Positions 1 to 6,599 of a DNA stretch of 26,739 nucleotides are shown piece after piece. Both the position numbers and the translations under genes were made by a program. How positions within the stretch are numbered: position 1 is the first letter of the stretch; each line of letters begins with the position of its first letter. A model generated the notes under the pieces. The model was given only the letters and a program-made list of their open reading frames with translations. It was not told the origin of the DNA and did no database searches. The stretch is from Clostridiales bacterium (GTDB lineage: Bacteria > Bacillota > Clostridia > Oscillospirales > Acutalibacteraceae), in assembly GCA_021202245.1 (NCBI GenBank), contig JAJQDK010000042.1:1-26739 (forward strand), written 5' to 3'.

Positions 1-7
1 GAATGAT

Positions 8-493
8 ATGATAAGAATTAACATAATCTGCATCGGTAAAATAAAAGAAAAGTATTTTGCCGACGCAATAAATGAATACGCAAAACGGCTTTCGTCATTT
101 TGCAAATTTAATATTGTTGAGCTTTCGGAAGAAAAAATCAGAAGCAGCACGCCTAATTCCTCGCAGATTAACGAGGTAATCGAATCGGAGGGCAAACGTA
201 TAACGCAGAAAATCTCCGCCTCGGATTATGTGGCGGCTATGTGCATTGAGGGCAAAATGCTTTCGAGCGAGGAGCTTTCAAAAATGCTTGACAGCCTGTC
301 GGTTGTGGGCAAAAGCACGATCGATTTTGTCATAGGCGGAAGCTACGGACTGAGCGGTACTGTGAAAAGCAGGGCAGACTTAAAGCTTTCAATGAGCAGA
401 ATGACCTTTCCTCATCAGATGGCAAGGGTGATTTTGAGCGAGCAGATTTACCGCGCGTTTGAAATCTCATCAAACGGGAAATATCACAAATAG
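8..493 (+). CDS. rlmH: 23S rRNA (pseudouridine1915-N3)-methyltransferase RlmH
   Basis: RlmH is a small SPOUT-class enzyme that uses S-adenosylmethionine to methylate pseudouridine 1915 in helix 69 of 23S rRNA in assembled 70S ribosomes, in the cytoplasm. The 161-residue length fits the family (about 155-160). The C-terminal half shows the SAM-knot signature FVIGGSYGLSG (about residues 107-117), then the conserved LSMSRMTFPHQMARVIL stretch and the terminal EQIYRAF...YHK motif. The ATG lies only 7 bases from the window edge, so its ribosome-binding site is outside the window and the start cannot be checked. The family-typical N-terminus (IRINIICIGKIKEKY) argues the gene is complete. rqcH follows 31 bases after the stop on the same strand, so the two are probably co-transcribed. 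Confidence 0.95.
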   Translation: MIRINIICIGKIKEKYFADAINEYAKRLSSFCKFNIVELSEEKIRSSTPNSSQINEVIESEGKRITQKISASDYVAAMCIEGKMLSSEELSKMLDSLSVVGKSTIDFVIGGSYGLSGTVKSRADLKLSMSRMTFPHQMARVILSEQIYRAFEISSNGKYHK

Positions 494-512
494 CACAAAT
501 CAAAAGACGAAC

Positions 513-519
513 AGAGGTG
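513..519 (+). promoter_or_regulatory. Shine-Dalgarno site that fixes the rqcH start
   Basis: AGAGGTG lies five bases before a GTG codon at 525-527. The longer open frame beginning at an ATG at 459 overlaps rlmH and would add 22 residues with no family similarity. The GTG at 525 is therefore the likely start. Confidence 0.75.
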
Positions 520-524
520 CCTGT

Positions 525-2255
525 GTGGCGCTTGACGGAATATTTTTAAGACATATAAACAATGACATAGAGGAACAGGCTCTCGGAGCGAGGGTATCGC
601 AGATTTATCAGCCCAACCGTGACGAGCTTGTATTTGCGCTGAGAACATTCGGCGGAAACAAAAAGCTGTTGATGTCCGCCAGAGCAAATTCTCCGAGAGT
701 AAACTTCTGCGCAGGCACTCCCGAAAACCCGGCGCAGCCGCCTATGTTCTGTATGCTGCTGCGCAAACGCCTCGGCGGCGGAAGGCTTGCCGCCGTAAGG
801 CAGTTTGACTGTGACAGAGTAATTTTTCTCGACTTTGAATGTGTAAACGAGCTCGGCGACACGGTGATGATTACCGTTGTCTGCGAGATAATGGGAATGT
901 ACAGCAATATAATTATTGTGGATTCGGACGGCGTGATTATAGATTCGCTGAAGCGTGTCGACCTCACAATGAGCAGCAAGCGCCTTGTTCTGCCCAATAT
1001 AAAATATGAGCTTCCTCAGGCACAGGAAAAGCTGAATATTTTGACCTCCTCCCCCGTAGAAATTGCAGAAAAGGTAAAAGCGCTCGAAAGCGAAATGCCG
1101 CTTGGCAAGGCTCTTTTAAAGGTAATACAGGGTGTGTCCCCCATTGTGTGCCGTGAAATTGAATTCAGAGTTTGCGAGGGCGCAACAAACAGAGTTGAAG
1201 GCGTGCTTTCGGACAGGCTGATAAGCGAGCTTCAACGGCTAAAGGACATCACCGTGAGCTGTGCCGGAAAGCCGTATGTGGTGTACCGTGACGACGGAAA
1301 GCCGCTGGACTTTTCGTTTCTGCCGATTGAACAGTACGGCGATTTTGCCGAGGTTAAAGAGTATGACGATTTTTCGCAGCTGCTCGACGCTTTTTATGAC
1401 GTAAGGGACAAAAGAGAGAGAATGAGGGTTAAGTCACAGGACCTGACCAAGCTCCTCACCAACACCTGCGAAAGAATTTCACGCAAAATTTCAAAGCAGC
1501 AGGCGGAGCTTGCCCGCTGCGCCGACCGTGAGCATTTGAGAATCTGCGGCGATTTGCTTCAGGCAAATTTGTACAGAATACAAAAGGGCGCTCCTTTTGC
1601 CGACGTTGAAAATTATTACGATGAAAGTGGCGCAGTTTTACGTATAAAATTAAATCCTGCCCTTTCCCCGGCGGCAAATGCGCAAAAATATTACAGAGAT
1701 TATCAAAAGGCAAAAAATGCGGAGCATATATTAAAGGAGCAAATTCAAAAGGGAATGAGCGAGCTTGATTATGTTGACTCGGTTCTCGACACGGTAAACC
1801 GTGCCGAATCGGAAAAGGAGCTTGCGCAAATCCGTGAGGAGCTGACGGAGCAGGGCTATCTGTGCCGAAGAAAGGGCAAACAAAAGCCGACTGCCACTTT
1901 GCCGCCTCTTGAGTTTGAGTCTAGCGACGGATTCAAAATACTCGTAGGCAGAAACAACCGGCAAAACGATAAGCTCACGCTGAAAACCGCTTCTAAAAAC
2001 GATATGTGGCTGCACACCAAGGATATACACGGCTCGCACACGATAATAGTGAGCGGCGGACGTGAAATCAGCGATACCGCCCTAATGGAAGCTGCGCAGC
2101 TTGCGGCATATCACAGCAAGGCGCAAAGCAGCGGACAGGTTCCCGTGGATTATACGCTTGTGCGCTATGTCAGCAAGCCGAGCGGCGCAAAGCCCGGTAT
2201 GGTTGTCTATGTCAACAACAGGACGCTTTACGTCACACCTTCAGATAAAATATAA
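525..2255 (+). CDS. rqcH: Ribosome quality-control NFACT protein RqcH (FbpA/Rqc2 family)
   Basis: RqcH binds stalled 50S subunits carrying peptidyl-tRNA and recruits tRNA-Ala to add C-terminal alanine tails that mark the nascent chain for degradation. With the GTG start the protein has 576 residues. It shows an N-terminal NFACT-N domain (LDGIFLRHINNDIEEQ start), a central charged helical region (about 290-450) and a C-terminal NFACT-R domain (KILVGRNNRQND...MWLHTKDIHGSH, about 465-500). The DR pair of the NFACT-N motif falls at D97-R98, the positions known to be essential in Bacillus subtilis RqcH, which supports both the start and an active protein. Older annotations call this family fibronectin-binding protein. 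It sits 31 bases after rlmH and is followed directly by a terminator. Confidence 0.93.
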   Translation: MALDGIFLRHINNDIEEQALGARVSQIYQPNRDELVFALRTFGGNKKLLMSARANSPRVNFCAGTPENPAQPPMFCMLLRKRLGGGRLAAVRQFDCDRVIFLDFECVNELGDTVMITVVCEIMGMYSNIIIVDSDGVIIDSLKRVDLTMSSKRLVLPNIKYELPQAQEKLNILTSSPVEIAEKVKALESEMPLGKALLKVIQGVSPIVCREIEFRVCEGATNRVEGVLSDRLISELQRLKDITVSCAGKPYVVYRDDGKPLDFSFLPIEQYGDFAEVKEYDDFSQLLDAFYDVRDKRERMRVKSQDLTKLLTNTCERISRKISKQQAELARCADREHLRICGDLLQANLYRIQKGAPFADVENYYDESGAVLRIKLNPALSPAANAQKYYRDYQKAKNAEHILKEQIQKGMSELDYVDSVLDTVNRAESEKELAQIREELTEQGYLCRRKGKQKPTATLPPLEFESSDGFKILVGRNNRQNDKLTLKTASKNDMWLHTKDIHGSHTIIVSGGREISDTALMEAAQLAAYHSKAQSSGQVPVDYTLVRYVSKPSGAKPGMVVYVNNRTLYVTPSDKI

Positions 2256-2256
2256 G

Positions 2257-2295
2257 GCGAAGTCAAACAGCTTGCTTGACTTCGCTTTTGCTTTT
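2257..2295 (+). terminator. Rho-independent terminator after rqcH
   Basis: A perfect 10-bp stem (GCGAAGTCAA at 2257-2266 with TTGACTTCGC at 2276-2285) and 9-base loop are followed by TTTTGCTTTT. It starts one base after the rqcH stop and closes the rlmH-rqcH unit. Confidence 0.88.
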
Positions 2296-2335
2296 CGGGC
2301 AAAAATTTGATTTTGCGTTATCGGTTCAATTCCTC

Positions 2336-2364
2336 TTTACATTTTTGCAGCTTTATTGTATAAT
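2336..2364 (+). promoter_or_regulatory. Sigma-A type promoter of ilvBNC
   Basis: -35 TTTACA (2336-2341), 17-base spacer, -10 TATAAT (2359-2364). Transcription would start near 2371, leaving a leader of only about 56 bases before ilvB. That is too short for a T-box or leader-peptide attenuator. The ilvB ribosome site AGGAGGGA is at 2411-2418. Confidence 0.8.
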
Positions 2365-2426
2365 AGAATGAAATAGCAAGTTCTGACGAATTTGCAGAAA
2401 TAAAAAGGACAGGAGGGACAGCGAAT

Positions 2427-4049
2427 ATGATCAGCGGAGCTGAAATTATGGTAAAATGCTTGGAAGCCGAGGGCGTCAGCGTCGTCTTTGGTTATCCGGG
2501 CGCGGCAATCTGCCCCTTTTACGATAAGCTTTACGACTCAAGCATAAAGCACGTTCTTGTTCGTGAGGAACAAAATGCGGCGCACGCCGCCAGCGGCTAC
2601 GCTCGGTGCAGCAGCCGCCCCGGCGTCTGCATTGCAACCTCGGGTCCCGGCGCAACAAACCTTATCACGGGTATTGCCACCGCCTACACCGACTCGATTC
2701 CGCTTGTTGTCATCACGGGACAGGTGCGCAGCGATTTGCTCGGCCGAGATGTTTTTCAGGAGGCTGACATTACGGGAGCGTGCGAACCGTTTGTAAAGCA
2801 CAGCTACCTTGTGAGCAAAACCGAGGATTTGCCCCGTGTGTTCAAGGAAGCCTTTCACATCGCTTCAACAGGCAGACAGGGCCCCGTTCTCATTGATATA
2901 CCGATTGATATTCAGCAAAGGGAAATTGACGAATTTGTTTATCCTGATTCAGTAAATATAATCGGCTACAAGCCTAACACCAAGGGACACGCAATTCAGG
3001 TTAAGCGCGCGGCGGAAGCAATCAAGGCAAGCAAGCGCCCCGTCATAGTTTCGGGCGGCGGTGTGCTGAGCTCGGGCGTAAAGCCTAAATTTCAGGCATT
3101 TGCGGAAATGACCAAGATCCCCGTAATCTCAACTATGATGGGCATCGGCGTTATGCCGAGCGAGCATGAGCTTTATCTGGGCATGCTCGGAACCTACGGC
3201 AAGGCGGTTGCCAACCGCGCCCTGCACGAAGCCGACCTTGTAATAGTATGCGGCGCGCGCCTGGGCGACAGAGCGGTTGCTTCTCCCGATCAGATGAGCA
3301 AAAACACTACGGTTATCCACATTGACATTGACCCTGCGGAAATCGGCAAAAATGTTAAAACCGAAATCCCGATTGTAGGCGATATGAGAAATGTTATGAA
3401 TATGCTTATTGACAGCATCGGCGATTATCAGGTTCCTGCGCAATGGAGCCAAACAGTTAAAACGTGGAAAAAGGATTTATTCAAAAAGCCTCCCGTGTTT
3501 GAGGGCTGTGTTGAGCCGAGAACGCTTGTGGGCAATCTCAGTGCGATGTTCCGCTCCAAGGCGATACTTGTTGCCGATGTAGGGCAAAACCAAATTTGGT
3601 GTGCAAACAACTTCAGAATCCGTGAAGGGCGGTTTCTCACAACCGGCGGTATGGGTACAATGGGCTACTCCATCCCGGCTGCGGTGGGCGCAAAGTTTGC
3701 AAGACCTACACGTGACGTCATTGTAATCTGCGGCGACGGAAGCTTTCAGATGAGTATGAACGAGCTTGCAACTATTGCCGGCAATCATCTAAACATCAAA
3801 ATCATTATTATGCGCAACAAGCGGCTCGGTATGGTGCGTGAGCTTCAGGATATAAACTACAACCAAAGGCACTCGGCAACCGTGCTTGAGGGCGACCCCG
3901 ATTTTCTTAAAGTTGCGGAGGCCTACGGCATTGACTGCGCCGAAGCAAGCTCCAACGAGGAAGCCGAAGAGATTATCAAGGGCATTGTTGATTCGGATAA
4001 GCCGTTTATTCTTGTCTGCAATGTTCATCCCGACACTCCGTCGATTTAA
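2427..4049 (+). CDS. ilvB: Acetolactate synthase large (catalytic) subunit
   Basis: This thiamine-diphosphate enzyme condenses two pyruvates to 2-acetolactate (valine/leucine), or pyruvate with 2-oxobutyrate (isoleucine), in the cytoplasm. The 540-residue protein has the N-terminal pyrimidine-binding domain with the catalytic glutamate in REEQNAAHAASGYAR (E48; most family members have RHEQGA) and the SGPGATN motif. A central FAD/Rossmann-like domain follows. The C-terminal domain carries the thiamine-diphosphate motif GDGSFQMSMNEL (from G436), ending in the conserved N of IIIMRN. The strong site AGGAGGGA nine bases upstream supports the ATG. ilvN follows after 13 bases. Anabolic AHAS is distinguished from the catabolic AlsS type by this paired regulatory subunit. 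Confidence 0.96.
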   Translation: MISGAEIMVKCLEAEGVSVVFGYPGAAICPFYDKLYDSSIKHVLVREEQNAAHAASGYARCSSRPGVCIATSGPGATNLITGIATAYTDSIPLVVITGQVRSDLLGRDVFQEADITGACEPFVKHSYLVSKTEDLPRVFKEAFHIASTGRQGPVLIDIPIDIQQREIDEFVYPDSVNIIGYKPNTKGHAIQVKRAAEAIKASKRPVIVSGGGVLSSGVKPKFQAFAEMTKIPVISTMMGIGVMPSEHELYLGMLGTYGKAVANRALHEADLVIVCGARLGDRAVASPDQMSKNTTVIHIDIDPAEIGKNVKTEIPIVGDMRNVMNMLIDSIGDYQVPAQWSQTVKTWKKDLFKKPPVFEGCVEPRTLVGNLSAMFRSKAILVADVGQNQIWCANNFRIREGRFLTTGGMGTMGYSIPAAVGAKFARPTRDVIVICGDGSFQMSMNELATIAGNHLNIKIIIMRNKRLGMVRELQDINYNQRHSATVLEGDPDFLKVAEAYGIDCAEASSNEEAEEIIKGIVDSDKPFILVCNVHPDTPSI

Positions 4050-4062
4050 ATGAGGTGAGAAA

Positions 4063-4554
4063 ATGCAGTACACATTATCAATACTTGTTGAAAATCAGGC
4101 GGGCGTTCTCTCAAAAATTTCGGGACTTTTCTCTCGCCGAGGATTTAACATTGACTCTCTTGCAGTCGGTGTGACCAACGACCCGACGGTGTCGCGCATT
4201 ACAATTATCGCCAACGGCGATGAATATGTCGTTGAGCAGCTTGAAAAGCAGCTTAACAAGCTTATTCCCGTCATCAAGGTAAAAAGACTTAACGAGGGCG
4301 AGTTTATCAGTCGGGAGCTGATTTTGATTAAGGTTCACTGCACTGCGGCAAAAAGAGCCGAAATTATCAAGACGGTTGAAATTATGCAGGCAAAGATTGT
4401 TGACGTGGCGCAAACCTGCGTTACGGTTGAGTATTGCGAATGCGCAAACCGTGTCAACACACTTATTGACTTATTAAAGCCATATGGTATCCGTGAGATT
4501 GTAAGGACAGGCACTGTTGCTATTGACAGAGGAACTACCTCCGTTTCGGTTTAG
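4063..4554 (+). CDS. ilvN: Acetolactate synthase small (regulatory) subunit
   Basis: This ACT-domain subunit binds the large subunit, stimulates it and confers valine feedback inhibition. The 163-residue protein begins with the typical ACT domain (LSILVENQAGVLSKISGLFSR, about residues 4-24, then RGFNIDSLAVG) and has the C-terminal AHAS small-subunit domain (about 80-160, including LIKVHC and the final RTGTVAIDRG). Length is normal for Gram-positive IlvH/IlvN. The site GAGGTGAG lies just upstream of the ATG, 13 bases after ilvB, which indicates co-transcription. The gene is named ilvH or ilvN depending on the organism. Confidence 0.95.
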   Translation: MQYTLSILVENQAGVLSKISGLFSRRGFNIDSLAVGVTNDPTVSRITIIANGDEYVVEQLEKQLNKLIPVIKVKRLNEGEFISRELILIKVHCTAAKRAEIIKTVEIMQAKIVDVAQTCVTVEYCECANRVNTLIDLLKPYGIREIVRTGTVAIDRGTTSVSV

Positions 4555-4558
4555 CAAG

Positions 4559-4581
4559 GCGAATAGGCAAGGCTTATCCGC
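4559..4581 (+). other. Imperfect intercistronic hairpin between ilvN and ilvC
   Basis: GCGAATAGGC and GCTTATCCGC can form a 10-position stem (one mismatch, one G-U) around a 3-base loop, five bases after the ilvN stop. No direct T-run follows, so it is unlikely to be a full terminator. It could stabilise mRNA ends or reduce read-through in the 110-base ilvN-ilvC gap. I found no convincing separate ilvC promoter in that gap. Confidence 0.4.
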
Positions 4582-4664
4582 TCTCTGCTCCGTTTTAAAA
4601 TCTTACAGAATAACATACAATTCAAATTTATATATGCCGTAAATTCGGCAAGGAGGAACTTAAA

Positions 4665-5705
4665 ATGAAAGATTACACAGAAAACATGAAGGCGCCGATT
4701 TATTATCAGTCAGACTGTAATTTGTCTTTGCTTGACGGCAAAAAGATTGCAATCATCGGCTACGGCAGTCAGGGTCACGCTCACGCTCTCAACCTTAAGG
4801 AATCGGGCTGCGACGTAATTATCGGACTTTACAAAGGAAGCAAATCCTGGGCAAAGGCCGAAGCTCAGGGCTTTGAGGTATTCACCGCTGCCGAGGCTGC
4901 AAAGCAGGCTGACATTATTATGATTCTTATTAACGATGAAAAGCAGGCGACTATGTATAAAAAGGACATTGAGCCTAACCTTGAGGCAGGCAATATGCTT
5001 ATGTTCGCTCACGGCTTTGCTATTCACTTCGGCCAGATTGTTCCGCCGGCTGACGTTGACGTTACAATGATTGCTCCCAAGGGACCGGGTCATACGGTAA
5101 GAAGCGAATACGAAGCAGGCAAGGGCGTTCCGTGTCTTGTTGCTGTTCAGCAGGACGCTACGGGCAAAGCAAAAGACCTTGCTCTCGCTTACGCTCTCGG
5201 CATCGGCGGCGCAAGAGCAGGCGTTCTTGAAACAACATTCAAAACAGAAACAGAAACCGACCTCTTCGGTGAGCAGGCTGTTCTCTGCGGCGGCGTTTGC
5301 GCTCTTATGCAGGCAGGCTTTGAAACACTCTGCGAAGCAGGCTACGACCCCAGAAACGCTTACTTTGAGTGCATCCACGAGATGAAGCTCATTGTTGACC
5401 TTATCTATCAGTCGGGCTTTGAGGGTATGAGATATTCAATTTCCAACACTGCCGAATACGGCGACTACATCACAGGCCCCAAGATTATCACCGACGACAC
5501 AAAGAAGGCTATGAAGAAGGTTCTTTCCGACATTCAGGACGGCACCTTTGCAAAGGACTTCCTCCTCGATATGTCACCGGCAGGCGGTCAGGCTCACTTC
5601 CGCGCTATGAGAAAGTCAGCGGCAGAAGCTCCCGCTGAGGTTATCGGCAAGGAAGTAAGAAAGCTCTACAGCTGGTCGGACGAGGACAAGCTCATCAACA
5701 ACTGA
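4665..5705 (+). CDS. ilvC: Ketol-acid reductoisomerase (class I)
   Basis: This enzyme isomerises and reduces 2-acetolactate (or 2-aceto-2-hydroxybutyrate) to the dihydroxy-acid, using NAD(P)H and Mg2+. The 346-residue protein is slightly longer than the usual 330 for class I. It shows the Rossmann signature GYGSQGHAHA (from G32), the cofactor-specificity loop GLYKGSKSW (about 54-62), the catalytic lobe with AHGFAIHFGQI and APKGPGHTVRSEYE, DLFGEQAVLCGG, and the C-terminal knotted domain with FECIHEMKLIVDLIYQSG and SNTAEYGDY. A strong AAGGAGGAA site precedes the ATG. It is the last gene of ilvBNC. ilvD and leu genes are not next to it, and a terminator follows. Confidence 0.96.
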   Translation: MKDYTENMKAPIYYQSDCNLSLLDGKKIAIIGYGSQGHAHALNLKESGCDVIIGLYKGSKSWAKAEAQGFEVFTAAEAAKQADIIMILINDEKQATMYKKDIEPNLEAGNMLMFAHGFAIHFGQIVPPADVDVTMIAPKGPGHTVRSEYEAGKGVPCLVAVQQDATGKAKDLALAYALGIGGARAGVLETTFKTETETDLFGEQAVLCGGVCALMQAGFETLCEAGYDPRNAYFECIHEMKLIVDLIYQSGFEGMRYSISNTAEYGDYITGPKIITDDTKKAMKKVLSDIQDGTFAKDFLLDMSPAGGQAHFRAMRKSAAEAPAEVIGKEVRKLYSWSDEDKLINN

Positions 5706-5726
5706 TTTTCCCTCTCCCTAATGTTT

Positions 5727-5764
5727 AACGGCAGACCGAATCGCAAATCGGTCTGCCGTTTTTT
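5727..5764 (+). terminator. Rho-independent terminator after ilvC
   Basis: A perfect 13-bp stem (5727-5739 with 5748-5760; core CGGCAGACCGA) and 8-base loop are followed by TTTT. Its right arm is also the first part of the 47-bp direct repeat that begins at 5748. Confidence 0.93.
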
Positions 5765-5794
5765 GATGTGTTAAGGAGCCGAATGAAAAAGCGG
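5748..5794 (+). repeat. 47-bp perfect direct repeat, left copy
   Basis: This copy is identical to 6526-6572. It starts in the right arm of the ilvC terminator and includes TTTTTTGATGTGTTAAGG and GAGCCGAATGAAAAAGCGG. The bases on either side differ between the two copies. The pair brackets the DUF3267 gene. Confidence 0.95.
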
Positions 5795-5862
5795 CTGTGT
5801 TAAAGTCGCTCTTAGATATAAAAATGTGTTAAGCTCAGGTCGATAAACTGACAGTTATCAGA

Positions 5863-6486
5863 TTACTCATACCAAACCAAACCATTTTTTAAAGGTTGAA
5901 CAGTTGCACCCTTTGGAACTTTCTTTAAAAGAAGAATCACATCCATATAATCGGGTGCAGGCGAAATCAATCCCATAAACATCGGCACTACACAAATTGT
6001 AATCAGCCATTTCATTGTTATCGGACAGGCGAGGAAAATTACCAATGGGATTACGCCCAAGGCAGAAGGTGCTAACGACATCAAAATATACCTTTCTCTG
6101 CTCATGGCAGCGGCAGAGGCAGCAAATGCCCGAAGCTGTTTTATCGAAACTCCTATGTAAACCCTTTCGCCCTTTGGGTAGCAGACAGCATGAAATAGTT
6201 CATGCAAAGGCATGGCTGCAATAAGCCCGATCAAAAACGAAAGCGGCATAAACCAAACGTTGAAAATAAACACATCCGACAACTCTTTTTTTATCAGAAC
6301 AGCGGCAAAGCATATTATGCACGGAACAATCATATACGGAACAGATGCTTTAACAATATCAGCCGGTCTGTCAAGAAAAACGGCTTTTTCAGGGATGTTC
6401 TTTTCTGAAATTTCTTTATCCCACAGTTGGTTTCCGTTAGAAACATCATCCCAATTTTTATTTCCACACCATATTATATGTGCCAA
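5863..6486 (-). CDS. DUF3267 family membrane protein, putative zinc metallopeptidase
   Basis: The 207-residue protein shows the DUF3267 layout: an N-terminal segment like family starts (HIIWCGNKNWDD, later NIPEKAVFLDRP), a first membrane helix (about 45-65), a second (about 75-95) running into the zinc motif HELFH (H95, E96, H99), and two later membrane helices. PDYMD near the C-terminus may supply a third ligand. The function of the family is unknown; an integral-membrane protease fold is suggested by the HExxH motif. I place the start at a TTG (6486) because GGAGGT lies eight bases upstream. A longer reading from 6603 would run through the 47-bp repeat and overlap the MutS-like stop. The gene sits alone between the two repeat copies, which suggests insertion. 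Confidence 0.75.
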   Translation of the reverse strand: MAHIIWCGNKNWDDVSNGNQLWDKEISEKNIPEKAVFLDRPADIVKASVPYMIVPCIICFAAVLIKKELSDVFIFNVWFMPLSFLIGLIAAMPLHELFHAVCYPKGERVYIGVSIKQLRAFAASAAAMSRERYILMSLAPSALGVIPLVIFLACPITMKWLITICVVPMFMGLISPAPDYMDVILLLKKVPKGATVQPLKNGLVWYE

Positions 6487-6500
6487 TATTCTGTACCTCC
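6484..6500 (-). promoter_or_regulatory. Ribosome-binding site and TTG start of the DUF3267 gene
   Basis: On the minus strand GGAGGT (6500-6495) is followed by eight bases and TTG (6486-6484). No ATG lies in this frame between the family-like N-terminus and the repeat, so this site decides the start. No clear -35/-10 pair was found upstream. Confidence 0.7.
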
Positions 6501-6525
6501 AAATTCCGGTTTTCACTCTGTAATT

Positions 6526-6572
6526 TCGGTCTGCCGTTTTTTGATGTGTTAAGGAGCCGAATGAAAAAGCGG
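6526..6572 (+). repeat. 47-bp perfect direct repeat, right copy
   Basis: This is the second copy of 5748-5794. Here only the right arm of the terminator is present, so this copy cannot form the ilvC terminator hairpin. The distance between copies is 778 bases. Removing one copy plus the intervening DNA would place the ilvC terminator next to the 3' end of the MutS-like gene. Confidence 0.95.
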
Positions 6573-6599
6573 TTCGGGATAAAAACTTGTAACGAGCGG

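Noticed and set aside
2365..2426. T-box or leader-peptide attenuator before ilvB
   Set aside because: The leader after the strong promoter is only about 56 bases, with no hairpin, codon run or specifier loop.
4710..5378. Long antisense open frame (222 codons) opposite ilvC
   Set aside because: It lies fully inside a certain gene, has no ribosome site or family features, and has a composition typical of a shadow frame.
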